From contig CAJYNG010000022.1 of the NCBI GenBank assembly GCA_913775725.1, positions 186,001 to 250,000 on the forward strand: a stretch of DNA of 64,000 bases, in the 5' to 3' direction. Numbering within the stretch: position 1 is the stretch's first letter; each line of letters opens with the position of its first letter. The translations under genes and the position numbers were made by a program. The notes beneath the pieces are model-generated. The model was given only the letters and a program-made list of their open reading frames with translations. It had not been told where the DNA came from and did not search any database. Shown piece after piece: positions 26,483 to 34,784 of this stretch. Source of the stretch: an uncultured Stenotrophomonas sp. (GTDB lineage Bacteria; Pseudomonadota; Gammaproteobacteria; Xanthomonadales; Xanthomonadaceae).

Positions 26483-27496
26483 CTATGGAGTGGCCGCTGC
26501 CTGCATGTATTGCGTCTCATGCCCGGTGAAGCGCTCACCATCAAAGCCAAAGCAGAAGCGCCCTTCTTCGAACACGCGGTAGACCAGCAACGCGCCATCC
26601 AGGCAGAACTGCTGCTGGTCCACACCCGTTTCCAGGGTCCCGTAGCCGGTGGCGTCTCCGCCCTTCCCCGCCGGCCCGGTGAAGGCATCGAACGGCAGTG
26701 GCGTCGCCCTGCCGGTGCGGGTATCGACCAGCACCAACGTGCGCTGGAAGTACTCGGGACGATCATCGACCTGTACCAGCAGATAATGCTGGTTGAAATT
26801 GGGCTTCTGGTGCTGGAGCGCGTCTTCGATGGCTGCCCGGTGCTGCGCATTGCAGAAGTCGGCCGGGCTGTAGCGGTAGCTGCAACCGTCGTGGTCGTAG
26901 GGCAGGTTCATGCCGGAGTAGCTCACCCCTGCCTGGCTGCCAAGGTCGTCTCCCGGTTCCGGCGTGCTGCACAGCAGCCATGAACGCTGCGCGTCCTCGG
27001 GGTCGGCCATCAGCTTCGGCTCACGGCCCTCCTCGTAAGCCGCATCACCGGGGAAGTCCTGGCCGAAACGCTGGCGGACGATGGGACGTGCCTCCTCCAA
27101 CGGCAGGCCGATCCTGGCCCCACGGAACGAGACGAACGTCATCGTCGGCAGGATCACCTCCTCCACCGGCAGCCCCTTCCATTGCCCCTGCACGCAGAAC
27201 GTGGCGATCTCGTTCTCTTCGTCCACCTTGCAGGGTTTCGACGCGTTCGCGGCCAACCAGGGATGGGCCGGGCGCCCGGTTTGCAGATCGATGTACCAGC
27301 CGTCCAGCGCGCAGGTCGGCAAGGCATCGAGCAGCGGGGAGAGGTCTGTTGCGGTGGCCGGGGCGGCCAGCGGTGCGCCCGTTGCGGGTGTCCCGGTTGG
27401 TGCATCCGGTGTGCGCTGGCAGGCCGCCAGCGCGAGTAGACCGGCCAGCAGCGCGACGTGGCACGGACGCCGGATTGAATGCTGCGTTCCCTGCAT
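26483..27496 (-). CDS. Uncharacterised lipoprotein
   Basis: A 337-residue protein of unknown function. ATG 27496 (preceded by AGGAAA) starts a lipoprotein signal with lipobox LAAC at about residue 26, then a Pro/Thr/Ala linker. The mature part has many paired Cys residues (CALDGWYID, PCKVDEE, CVQGQW, CSTPEPG, CSYRYSPADFC, FCLDG, FCFGFDG), suggesting disulfides and location in the periplasm or outer membrane. It is 16 bases downstream of a second hypothetical gene on the same strand. Confidence 0.65.
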   Translation of the reverse strand: MQGTQHSIRRPCHVALLAGLLALAACQRTPDAPTGTPATGAPLAAPATATDLSPLLDALPTCALDGWYIDLQTGRPAHPWLAANASKPCKVDEENEIATFCVQGQWKGLPVEEVILPTMTFVSFRGARIGLPLEEARPIVRQRFGQDFPGDAAYEEGREPKLMADPEDAQRSWLLCSTPEPGDDLGSQAGVSYSGMNLPYDHDGCSYRYSPADFCNAQHRAAIEDALQHQKPNFNQHYLLVQVDDRPEYFQRTLVLVDTRTGRATPLPFDAFTGPAGKGGDATGYGTLETGVDQQQFCLDGALLVYRVFEEGRFCFGFDGERFTGHETQYMQAAATP

Positions 27497-27512
27497 TGCG
27501 TGTTTCCTGGTT

Positions 27513-28004
27513 TCAGAACCCAGTGCAGATGATCGCCGATCCGGGACCGGCTTGGACGTTGGCTGCGGCGCGATCTCCACGCATGGCGTGGAGCCACCGC
27601 GTGTGTCGGCTTCCCGCCCGGTAAACTGCGTAGGCATCGAGGATCTTCTGCAGCCGCGCATGCTGTTTCGTCCCCATGGGGACCCGCTGCACGCGCTTCA
27701 GCAGCGTCTTCCACATGTATCCGGATCGGAAGAAATACGGCCGTACTTCGAGAAAGGTCAGCGCGACATCCAGCGTATCTGGATCGTGTTCGGCCAGCCG
27801 TTTCAACGCGTTGGCATAGCCTCCCGGGAACGCCAGCCGCTCGTAGTGCTGGTGGAACGCCGCGCAGGCCTGGGCGTGCAGCAGCTTCTGTTCCGGGTCA
27901 CGCCAGCGCAGCGCGGCACTCTCGTGGATGGCCTGCTGCAGCCGGTTGATCTCGTCAGCATTGGCGCGGATCAGGCGCTCCATCGGGGCACGGGGATGGG
28001 CCAT
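27513..28004 (-). CDS. Hypothetical protein, basic, Arg/Ala-rich
   Basis: A 163-residue predicted cytoplasmic protein with no signal or membrane segment. ATG 28004 is chosen because it has a strong GGAAGGA Shine-Dalgarno sequence; the upstream ATG 28016 has none. Visible features are a helical N-terminus rich in Ala/Gln/His and a middle FLEVRPYFFRSGYMWKTLLKRVQRV reminiscent of small basic proteins. I do not recognise the family. It forms an operon with the lipoprotein gene. Confidence 0.55.
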   Translation of the reverse strand: MAHPRAPMERLIRANADEINRLQQAIHESAALRWRDPEQKLLHAQACAAFHQHYERLAFPGGYANALKRLAEHDPDTLDVALTFLEVRPYFFRSGYMWKTLLKRVQRVPMGTKQHARLQKILDAYAVYRAGSRHTRWLHAMRGDRAAANVQAGPGSAIICTGF

Positions 28005-28027
28005 GGTTCCTTCCATGTGGCTTGTCA

Positions 28028-28068
28028 GGGGTCAGATCCCTTTCCCGCAGGGAAAGGGATCTGACCCC
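28028..28068. repeat. Perfect palindrome GGGGTCAGATCCC type
   Basis: Arms of 19 bp (28028-28046 and 28050-28068) around a GCA loop, fully complementary. It fills the short gap between two same-strand genes and has a degraded relative at 12339-12377. Confidence 0.88.
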
Positions 28069-28076
28069 ACTTCAGG

Positions 28077-29213
28077 TCACGGCGCTCGGCGCAATGTCAC
28101 CAGGGTGATCTCCGACGGCACGCCGATGCGCGCCGGGAAACCAGCCCAGAGGCCCGCACCGTTGCTCACGTACAGCGTCATCCCATCCACGTCATAACAG
28201 CCGGAAACAAAGCCACCGTTGGCCCGCTTCACCAGCTGGTCCATGCCGATGATCTGCCCGCCATGGGTATGCCCGGACAGCTGCAGCTTCACACCGCGCG
28301 CGGCGGCCTCGCGTGCATTGCGCGGGCGATGATCGAGCAAGATCACCGGCGCGGACAGATCGGCACCGGCCAGTGCAGCATCCAGATCCGGCAGCGGCAG
28401 GCCGTAGCGTGCGGCCACCGGATCGGTGACACCGGCAATGGTCAACGCTGCATCGCCGCGCCTCACCTGCGTGTGGCTGTTCTCCAGCACCTGCATGTGC
28501 AGCGCGCGGAACGCCTGCATCCAGTCCTGGTACTGCGCGTAGTACTCGTGGTTGCCCGTGATGGCGATGACCCCATCCGGCGCATGCAGATCGGCCAACG
28601 GTCGCGCGTCGTCGCGACGGGCCTCGACGCTGCCGTCGATCAGATCACCGGTGATCACGATCAGGTCCGGCTTCAGCGCGTTGCTCTGGTCCACCACCCT
28701 GCGCACCCAGTCACCGGTCAGCAGGCGGCTGGCGTGGATGTCGGTCAGCTGCAGCACGCGATAGCCGTCGAACGCGGCCGGCAATCCGGCGATGCTCACC
28801 TCGATCTGCCGGGGCTTGGGTACCGCCATGCCCTGGCTGACACCGTAGCCACTGACCAGCAGGGCCAGCATGCCGGCCGCCGGTCGCAGACTCCGCGTGC
28901 GCAATGCGGCTACCGTGCGTGGCCAGCGCAGCAGGCGGGAAGCGAGCAGGCTCACGTCCAGCGCCAGCATCAGCAACGCCAGCAGCAACACCGCCGTGGA
29001 GCCGGTGGCCAGCGTGGCGATGGCCAGTTTCGGAATCTCGGGCGAGGCCATCGTGCCCCAGAACATGGCGACGATGCGCAGCTGCACGGCAACGCCCACC
29101 AGCAGCAGCGACAGCACGATCTTCATCCAGATGGGCATGCGCAGTGGCCAGAACAGGCGCCAGGCCACATAGAGGCCCATCAACAAACCGATCGTACTCA
29201 GCACTGCAACCAT
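28077..29213 (-). CDS. Membrane-anchored metallophosphoesterase
   Basis: A 378-residue protein with four or five N-terminal membrane segments (residues 1-140) and a C-terminal calcineurin-like phosphoesterase domain. The metal-binding motifs are complete: LQLTDIHAS (DxH), ITGDLIDG (GDxxD), ITGNHEYY (GNHE), HRPRNA and SGHTHGGQ (GHxH). This resembles YkuE/YaeI-type phosphodiesterases, which act on lipid or nucleotide phosphates; substrate is not shown. Confidence 0.87.
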   Translation of the reverse strand: MVAVLSTIGLLMGLYVAWRLFWPLRMPIWMKIVLSLLLVGVAVQLRIVAMFWGTMASPEIPKLAIATLATGSTAVLLLALLMLALDVSLLASRLLRWPRTVAALRTRSLRPAAGMLALLVSGYGVSQGMAVPKPRQIEVSIAGLPAAFDGYRVLQLTDIHASRLLTGDWVRRVVDQSNALKPDLIVITGDLIDGSVEARRDDARPLADLHAPDGVIAITGNHEYYAQYQDWMQAFRALHMQVLENSHTQVRRGDAALTIAGVTDPVAARYGLPLPDLDAALAGADLSAPVILLDHRPRNAREAAARGVKLQLSGHTHGGQIIGMDQLVKRANGGFVSGCYDVDGMTLYVSNGAGLWAGFPARIGVPSEITLVTLRRAP

Positions 29214-29262
29214 CCGGGAAGGAAAACGGGCCCGCCATGGTGACGGCTGCGGGAGGTGTTGT

Positions 29263-29351
29263 GTAGAGCCGAGCCCATGCTCGGCTGCTCAGGAAGCCGT
29301 CGAGCATGGCTCGACGCTACAGAACCCCAATCGCGCAGGGCTCGACGCTAC
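29263..29351. repeat. SMAG repeat cluster (dimer plus half unit)
   Basis: GTAGAGCCGAGCCCATGCTCGGCT and GTCGAGCATGGCTCGACGCTAC form a mixed dimer (the two arms belong to different subtypes). A third partial unit, GGGCTCGACGCTAC, ends at 29351 and supplies the stop codon TAG of the TerC-CBS gene. Confidence 0.85.
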
Positions 29352-30886
29352 AGATCGCCGAGGCGTTCAACCCGCAGGCGGGCGATACGACGCTTCTCCA
29401 TCGCCAGCACAGTGACGCGTACATCCGCAATTTCCACCGCATCACCGATGTCCGGCAGGCGCCCCAGACGCTCCAGTACCAGCCCGGAGATGGTCATGTA
29501 GTCGGCACTGCGCGGCAGCGATACACCCGCCAGGCGCTGCAGATCGTCCAGGGTCAGCGCGCCATCGGCCTCCCAGCAATCTTCGCCCTGCGCGACCACG
29601 CCATAGCGCTCGTCCTGGGTGTCGACCAGGTCACCGGCAATGGCCGCCAGCAGGTCGTTGGCGGTCACCAGGCCTTCCACGCTGCCGTACTCGTCCACCG
29701 CCACCGCCAGCGGCACGGGGTGCTGGCGGATCAGTTCCAGCGCCTGCAGCGCACTGGCGCTGGACAGCACGTACTGCGGCTCACGCAGGTTGCCTTCCAG
29801 CTGCAGCGGCTTGCCCTGCAGCAGGTCGGCCAGCAGGTCGCGGCTCTGCACCACGCCACGCAGGCTGTCCAGATCACCATCGCCCACCAGCAGGCGGGTG
29901 TGCGGCGACGCCACCAGGCGGGCCACCACATCCTCCTGGCCCCGCGCCAGGTCGATCCACTGCACATCGGCACGCACGGTCATCACGCTCGACACCGGCC
30001 GATCGGCCAGGCCCAACACGCTGCGGATCATCTCGTGTTCGGCCGGCTGCAGGCGCTCTTCGGCGTCCACGTGTTCGTCGGCGTTTTCGTCGTCATGGCC
30101 GTTGGCCGGGCGCGCGCCGAGCATTCGCAGCACCGCGTCAGCGGTGCGCTGGCGGAACGGCTGGCGACGCTCGTTGCGCTCGCGATTGAAGCGAACCCAC
30201 TGGTTGAACGCCTCGACCAGGATCGAGAAGGCAATGGCCGCGTACAGGTAGCCCTTCGGAATCTTGTAGCCCAGGCCCTCGGCCACCAGGCTGAAACCGA
30301 TCATCAGCAGGAAGCCCAGGCACAGCACCACCACCGTGGGATGCTTGTTGACGAAGCGGGTCAACGGCTTGCTGGCCACCAGCATCAGCGCCATCGCAAT
30401 GGTCACTGCGGCGTACATCACGCCGAGGTTGTCGACCATGCCGACCGCGGTGATCACCGAGTCCAGCGAGAACACCGCATCAAGCACCACGATCTGTGCC
30501 ACCACCATCGCGAAGCTGGCATAGACCTTCTTGCCATCCTCGTGATGCTCGCGGCCTTCCAGACGCTCGTGCAGCTCCATCGTGCCCTTGAACAGCAGGA
30601 ACAGGCCACCGCCCAGCAGGATCAGGTCACGCCCGGAGAAGCTGTGGTCGAACAGCGTCAGCAGCGGCTCGGTCAGTTTCATGATCCAGGCCAGCGCGGC
30701 CAGCAGCACCAGCCGCATCAGCAGGGCCAGTGCCAGGCCGATCACCCGCGCGCGGTCACGCTGATGCGGCGGCAGTTTGTCGGCAAGGATCGCGATGAAC
30801 ACCAGGTTGTCGATGCCGAGAACGATCTCCAGCACGACCAGGGTTGCAAGGCCCATCCATATCGAGGGGTCAGCCAACCATTCCAT
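29348..30886 (-). CDS. TerC-family membrane protein with CBS and CorC/HlyC domains
   Basis: A 512-residue protein resembling E. coli YoaE/YegH. The N-terminal TerC domain has seven membrane segments with conserved acidic residues ([27 protein letters not shown]). An acidic linker ([14 protein letters not shown]) leads to paired CBS domains (residues about 290-415) and a C-terminal CorC/HlyC domain. Family members are linked to metal-ion handling. The stop codon TAG lies inside a SMAG half unit, so the repeat has defined the end of this protein. Confidence 0.87.
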   Translation of the reverse strand: MEWLADPSIWMGLATLVVLEIVLGIDNLVFIAILADKLPPHQRDRARVIGLALALLMRLVLLAALAWIMKLTEPLLTLFDHSFSGRDLILLGGGLFLLFKGTMELHERLEGREHHEDGKKVYASFAMVVAQIVVLDAVFSLDSVITAVGMVDNLGVMYAAVTIAMALMLVASKPLTRFVNKHPTVVVLCLGFLLMIGFSLVAEGLGYKIPKGYLYAAIAFSILVEAFNQWVRFNRERNERRQPFRQRTADAVLRMLGARPANGHDDENADEHVDAEERLQPAEHEMIRSVLGLADRPVSSVMTVRADVQWIDLARGQEDVVARLVASPHTRLLVGDGDLDSLRGVVQSRDLLADLLQGKPLQLEGNLREPQYVLSSASALQALELIRQHPVPLAVAVDEYGSVEGLVTANDLLAAIAGDLVDTQDERYGVVAQGEDCWEADGALTLDDLQRLAGVSLPRSADYMTISGLVLERLGRLPDIGDAVEIADVRVTVLAMEKRRIARLRVERLGDL

Positions 30887-30929
30887 TTCAGGTCCGTTTC
30901 GTCAGTAGGTAAGGGAAAAGGGAAACCAC

Positions 30930-31154
30930 TCAGTCAGCGTCCTGCACCTGCGCCGGGTCATGCCCGAGCAGGTCGCCAGGCGTGCATTGCAACTCGCGGC
31001 AGATCGCATCCAGCGTGGAAAAGCGGATGGCGCGCGCCTTGCCGGTTTTCAGGATCGACAGGTTGGCCAGGGTGATGTCGATGCGCCCGGCCAGCTCGGA
31101 CAGGGTCATGCCCCGTTCCTGCAGCATGCGGTCCAGGGTGATGATGATCGCCAT
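30930..31154 (-). CDS. Small XRE-type helix-turn-helix regulator
   Basis: A 74-residue Cro/CI-like DNA-binding protein consisting almost only of the helix-turn-helix (MTLSELAGRIDITLANLSILKTGKA) with the C-terminus typical of YozG-type regulators (LQCTPGDLL). It starts with ATG 31154, which shares one base with the stop codon of the preceding DUF2975 gene (TGATG). The pairing with DUF2975 is a recurrent module. Confidence 0.85.
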   Translation of the reverse strand: MAIIITLDRMLQERGMTLSELAGRIDITLANLSILKTGKARAIRFSTLDAICRELQCTPGDLLGHDPAQVQDAD

Positions 31155-31702
31155 CAGATGACACCATCGAGGTCATCGCGCATCGCCGCGCCCACGGCGA
31201 ACACCCGTGCCAGCACGAACAGCATCAGCACCGCGACCAGGCCGGTGATCGACATGCCGCCGCCCACCTCCATCCAGGTGAAGTCCGGGCCCATCCAGGC
31301 GGCGTAGGCGCCGATCAGGATCGACAGCACCTCCATCGACAGCATCAGCCACGCCATGCGCTGCAGGCGCTGCGCATTGGCATGGGTGAACGGCCGCTCG
31401 CGCGCCGCCGACTTCAGCAGCCGCAGCAGATGGCGCAGGAACACCAGGCACAGCACCAGCAGCGCGACGATGGCACCCAGGCCCAGGCAGAAATGCAGGA
31501 ACAGATCGTTGCCATGCGCGGCGGCGGCAGCAGCATCGTGCACGCTGTCGAGCAGCCAGCGGCGGTCGTGGGCGACCAGCGGCACGGCCAGCAGTGCGGC
31601 CAGGATGCCCAGCCAGCACATCGCCCGGACGGCCTGTACGGCGGCCTGGGCCAGGGTGAACAAGCCTCGCGCAGGTCTGGCGCGGGCGGGACGAGCGGTC
31701 AA
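31154..31702 (-). CDS. DUF2975 membrane protein
   Basis: A 182-residue membrane protein with four hydrophobic segments and the DUF2975 pattern (FLRHLLRLLKSAARERPFTHANAQRLQRMAW in the middle). The best start is TTG 31702, five bases after GGAGG; the first ATG, 31621, would cut into the first membrane segment. It is translationally coupled to the small XRE regulator downstream. Function unknown; possibly a membrane sensor that controls the regulator. Confidence 0.7.
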   Translation of the reverse strand: MTARPARARPARGLFTLAQAAVQAVRAMCWLGILAALLAVPLVAHDRRWLLDSVHDAAAAAAHGNDLFLHFCLGLGAIVALLVLCLVFLRHLLRLLKSAARERPFTHANAQRLQRMAWLMLSMEVLSILIGAYAAWMGPDFTWMEVGGGMSITGLVAVLMLFVLARVFAVGAAMRDDLDGVI

Positions 31703-31744
31703 GCGGCCTCCGGCGTTGGGGCAGCATCGCCGCCCCAGGGTGGA

Positions 31745-31761
31745 TTTATCGATAAACGATA
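31745..31761. promoter_or_regulatory. Candidate operator of the DUF2975/XRE unit
   Basis: Two nested dyads, the perfect palindrome TTTATCGATAAA and TATCG-N5-CGATA, lie 43-59 bases before the DUF2975 start in an AT-rich stretch. Probably the binding site of the XRE partner and the promoter core. Confidence 0.45.
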
Positions 31762-31805
31762 TACCACATGCCGCGTGAAAAGCTGAATCGCGCGCCTGGC
31801 CCCTG

Positions 31806-32387
31806 TCAGGGCCCAGGCGCGCCCTGCTCCAGCATCGCTTCGCCCGGGGCCGCCGAGGCCATCGCCTGCACGCCGGCTTCGGCCGCCTGCCGCGTGACCA
31901 GGCGGAAGCGCACCTGCAGCTTGCCCTGCCCCGGCGTGGCCCAGCCGTACTGGATGGCCACCTGATCGGCCGACAGTGGCCCACGCCCAGGCAGCGATCG
32001 CACCTGCAACGGCTTGGGTGCGGCCTGCACCAACCGGGCGAATCCCTTCTGCACGACCGCCGCGTCGGCCTTTTCGGCGTAGACCGTACACGTGCCATCG
32101 TCAGCCCAGCTCACCGCATAGCGGCCACTGGCCAGAGGCACCATCCAGGCCACGCCCGATTGCCCCTGCAACAGCGTCGCGGCTTCGGCAGGCTGCAGCG
32201 GCGACAGTCCATTGGATTCCATCAGCGACTGCAGCCGTGCGGGGGCACCGATGTGCTGCATGCAGGCGGTGTCGAACAGCTCGCTGAAGGGATCCTGCGC
32301 CGGGGCCTTGGCCTTGGGCGTGCGCACGGGTTGCGCCACCGCCAGGGTGGGCAGCAGGGCCAAAGCCAGCCAGAACGCAGGACGCAT
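31806..32387 (-). CDS. Exported protein of unknown function
   Basis: A 193-residue protein with a clear signal peptide (MRPAFWLALALLPTLAVAQP). The mature part resembles small proteobacterial proteins of the NMCC_0638 type, with conserved SELFDTACMQH near residue 35 and a few Trp/Gly positions (GVAWMVPLASGRYAVSW). Domain assignment is from memory and uncertain. It is separated from the DUF2975 gene by 103 bases. Confidence 0.6.
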   Translation of the reverse strand: MRPAFWLALALLPTLAVAQPVRTPKAKAPAQDPFSELFDTACMQHIGAPARLQSLMESNGLSPLQPAEAATLLQGQSGVAWMVPLASGRYAVSWADDGTCTVYAEKADAAVVQKGFARLVQAAPKPLQVRSLPGRGPLSADQVAIQYGWATPGQGKLQVRFRLVTRQAAEAGVQAMASAAPGEAMLEQGAPGP

Positions 32388-32487
32388 CGGGATTCCAAGC
32401 TACAGAAAACAGCAGGGAGGATGGCAAAGCCCGGGCGCGACGCGCAATGGGTCATGGCTTGACAGCCGTCGCCGGCGGGAGGAGCAT

Positions 32488-32509
32488 TAATTAACAAATT
32501 AGTTAATTA
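32488..32509. promoter_or_regulatory. Operator-like dyad abutting the ArsR gene
   Basis: TAATTAAC-N6-GTTAATTA, a perfect 8-6-8 dyad, ends seven bases before the ATG at 32517. It fits an ArsR-family operator. A GGGAGGAG sequence lies upstream of the dyad, too far from the start codon to serve as its Shine-Dalgarno sequence. Confidence 0.55.
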
Positions 32510-32516
32510 GCTCGCC

Positions 32517-32828
32517 ATGGACCGTATCTTCGAAGCCCTCGCCTCCACCGCCCGCCGGCAGATCCTGGCCTATCTCAGCGCCGGCGAGCTCAGCGCGGGC
32601 GAACTGGCCGAACGCTTCGACTTCAGCAAGCCGGCGCTGTCCAGCCATCTGCGCATCCTCGAGGAAGCCGGCCTGATCGAACGCGAGAAGCGCGGCCAGT
32701 TCGTGTACTTCCGGCAGGTTCCCGACCGTTTGGCCAACACGTTGTTCTCGTGGGCGGCCGAAGTCTGTCCGGTCGGCGGCCCGCTCAAGCGCGAAGCACG
32801 CGCACGCCGCAAGTCCCCTGCACGCTGA
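32517..32828 (+). CDS. ArsR-family transcription regulator (SdpR-like)
   Basis: A 103-residue winged-helix repressor. It is all DNA-binding domain: MDRIFEALASTARRQILAYL, ELAERFDFSKPALSSHLRILEEAGLIEREKRG. No metal-binding Cys motif (CxC) of metal sensors is present, so the ligand is probably not arsenite or cadmium; the group resembles SdpR/autorepressor types. It is followed, 24 bases later, by a cupin-like/DUF2867 gene, likely its target. Confidence 0.85.
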   Translation: MDRIFEALASTARRQILAYLSAGELSAGELAERFDFSKPALSSHLRILEEAGLIEREKRGQFVYFRQVPDRLANTLFSWAAEVCPVGGPLKREARARRKSPAR

Positions 32829-32852
32829 TCCACTCTGCCAAGGAGCATGACG

Positions 32853-34247
32853 ATGCCTGGTTCGACCCGCGACCGCCGTTCGTTCCCAGGGGTACAGCTT
32901 CCAGCACTGGAGGGTGGCAGTCCGACCGAAGTCACGTTGATCGCGCAGCTCGGCATCGGTGCCGGTGATGCGCTGGTGACCGACGCCAGCCAGCGCCAGC
33001 GCCACCACCCGGCCTTCATCGATGCGCTGGACGAGCCTTCGGCGCGACTGGGCGGCATGCACCTGCAACAAGGGGATGCCTCCTCGCTGTACAGCTTCAC
33101 CGTCGGTGCCGGTGGCCACCCGTTCCATCGCCATGCCGGACCGCGCATGTTCACCGCCATTGCCGGCAGCGCCGGTGCCGAGCTGCGCTTCGCCACCGCG
33201 TCCGACGCGCAGCTGGCAGGAGATCCCGGTGTCTTCGCGCGCACGCTGCGGCGCATCCGCATCCCCCCAGACTGCCTGTTTACCGTACGCTTCGGCGGCG
33301 GCACCTGGCACCAGTTCGCATCGAACCATCGCGCACACCCCGCGCTGTTCGCGTTGTCCTGCCACAGCAATGAACTGGCCGGCGCAATGAGCGAGCAGGC
33401 CCGTGCACAGGTACAGCACAATGCCGCCGATATCCCCAGCCTGACCGAGGTACTGCCCGATGCGCACTGGCCATCGGCCACCACACTCGCGGCAGCGCCG
33501 CTGCTGCAACTGTCGCTGCAGGCAGCGCCGCCCAGCCTGAGTGCTCAGCTGTGCGCGCGTACCCGCGCTCTGTTCGGTCCGCTGCGTCGGATTCCACTGC
33601 GGCCACTACGCGGGTTTGTCGAACGCGCCACACCGGCCTATCCCGTCCATTCAGAGGCCGTCGCCACTCACGGCCTGCTGCCTGTGGCCCTGCCGCGCAG
33701 CCACTACCAGGACCAGACCACGCTGCGCCTGGACAGCGCGCAGGTCGCGCACCACTCCGCATCGGCGCTGCTGGCCGATGTACTGGAAGGCTTCCTGCGC
33801 AATCCCCCCACCGGCGTGGGCCACCTGATGGCGCTGCGTAACCGCCTCGTGGCGCCGTTGCGGCTGCGTACGTCGCCGCTCGGCTGCCCGGTATCGTCAT
33901 TGCTGTCGACCGATCGCAGCCAGTTGTTCGCCGGCCGCTATCCAGTGCTGGATTCGCATGTCGATACAGAAGATGACTGTGCCGAAGTGCTGCTCGGCGC
34001 CGACGATCGCCATCTGCGTTTCCGCAGCAGCGTGCGGGTACAGCGCTGTGCCGATGGCCATATCGAGATCAGCCTCGGCTCACGCGTGCAGACCCTCAAT
34101 GCGTTCGGTCGCATCTACATGGCGCTGATCGATGCTGCACACCGGCACTACGTGGCACCCGCGCTGCTGCGGCGTGCTGTCGAGCATGCATTGGCACCGG
34201 AACTGGCCACCGTTGACGCGTGGATGACGCGCCCGGTGCACCGATGA
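32853..34247 (+). CDS. Cupin-like plus DUF2867 fusion protein
   Basis: A 464-residue protein of unknown function. The start ATG 32853 is seven bases after AGGAG; ATG 32847 overlaps it. The N-terminal half (residues about 1-170) has cupin-type features: SFTVGAGGHPFHRHAGPRMFT and FGGGTWHQFASNH, with His residues at metal-ligand positions. The C-terminal half (about 270-440) matches DUF2867: LEGFLRNPPTGVGHLMALRNRLV and SHVDTEDDCAEVLLGADDRHL. No signal peptide. It is the second gene of an ArsR-led unit and ends at a SMAG monomer. Confidence 0.65.
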   Translation: MPGSTRDRRSFPGVQLPALEGGSPTEVTLIAQLGIGAGDALVTDASQRQRHHPAFIDALDEPSARLGGMHLQQGDASSLYSFTVGAGGHPFHRHAGPRMFTAIAGSAGAELRFATASDAQLAGDPGVFARTLRRIRIPPDCLFTVRFGGGTWHQFASNHRAHPALFALSCHSNELAGAMSEQARAQVQHNAADIPSLTEVLPDAHWPSATTLAAAPLLQLSLQAAPPSLSAQLCARTRALFGPLRRIPLRPLRGFVERATPAYPVHSEAVATHGLLPVALPRSHYQDQTTLRLDSAQVAHHSASALLADVLEGFLRNPPTGVGHLMALRNRLVAPLRLRTSPLGCPVSSLLSTDRSQLFAGRYPVLDSHVDTEDDCAEVLLGADDRHLRFRSSVRVQRCADGHIEISLGSRVQTLNAFGRIYMALIDAAHRHYVAPALLRRAVEHALAPELATVDAWMTRPVHR

Positions 34248-34270
34248 TGCCGGCCAGCGGCCGGCACTAC
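34248..34270. repeat. SMAG monomer acting as convergent gene junction
   Basis: TGCCGGCC-AGC-GGCCGGCA followed by CTAC (GTAG on the minus strand). It begins right after the stop codon of the DUF2867 gene and its GTAG supplies the TAG stop of the GNAT gene on the other strand, so it makes up the whole junction. Confidence 0.85.
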
Positions 34271-34770
34271 CTGGTGCTGTAGCGGTAGACCAGATCATCG
34301 GCATCACTGCGCACCGCCCGCGTGTCGAGAACGCCGCCCAGGCGCCGCGCGACGGCCTGCGATGCCAGGTTGTCCGGCGCGATGTAACTGACCAGCGTCG
34401 GCAGCTTCGCCACCTCGAACGCCCAGTCGCGCAGTGCACCGGCCGCTTCAGTGGCAAAGCCCTGCCCTTCATGGCCGTCGTACAGCAACCAGCCCAGCTC
34501 CTTTTCAGGAAACAACGGGCCATGATTGATCCCCACCTGGCCGATGCAGGCACCGGTATCAGTGCGCTCGATCATCAACGCGCCATGACCGAACAGATGC
34601 CAGCTGGCCAGGTCGTGGCAGAACTGGCCCCACGCCGCCACCTCACCGAACGGCCCGCCCATGCCGCGCGCACGCGGCGAGGCCAGGAACGCGGCATAGA
34701 TGCCGAAGTCATCCAGCTGCTGTGGACGCAGCCGCAGACGCACGGTGTGCAGGGTTGGAATCTCAAGCAT
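34267..34770 (-). CDS. GNAT family acetyltransferase (RimJ/RimL type)
   Basis: A 167-residue GNAT enzyme of the RimJ-like branch acting on ribosomal or small-molecule amines. ATG 34770 (MLEIPTLHTVRLRLRP) is the family N-terminus; the longer frame is not. The core ELGWLLYDGHEGQGFATEA includes the acetyl-CoA-binding loop, and IAPDNLASQAVARRLGG is the usual N-A-S-x-x-V motif. The stop codon TAG belongs to a SMAG repeat. Confidence 0.85.
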   Translation of the reverse strand: MLEIPTLHTVRLRLRPQQLDDFGIYAAFLASPRARGMGGPFGEVAAWGQFCHDLASWHLFGHGALMIERTDTGACIGQVGINHGPLFPEKELGWLLYDGHEGQGFATEAAGALRDWAFEVAKLPTLVSYIAPDNLASQAVARRLGGVLDTRAVRSDADDLVYRYSTR

Positions 34771-34784
34771 GACGGCGCACAGGA

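Noticed and set aside
27601-27661. Longer lipoprotein start at 27661
   Set aside because: It adds 55 residues overlapping the neighbouring coding region and destroys the lipobox context.
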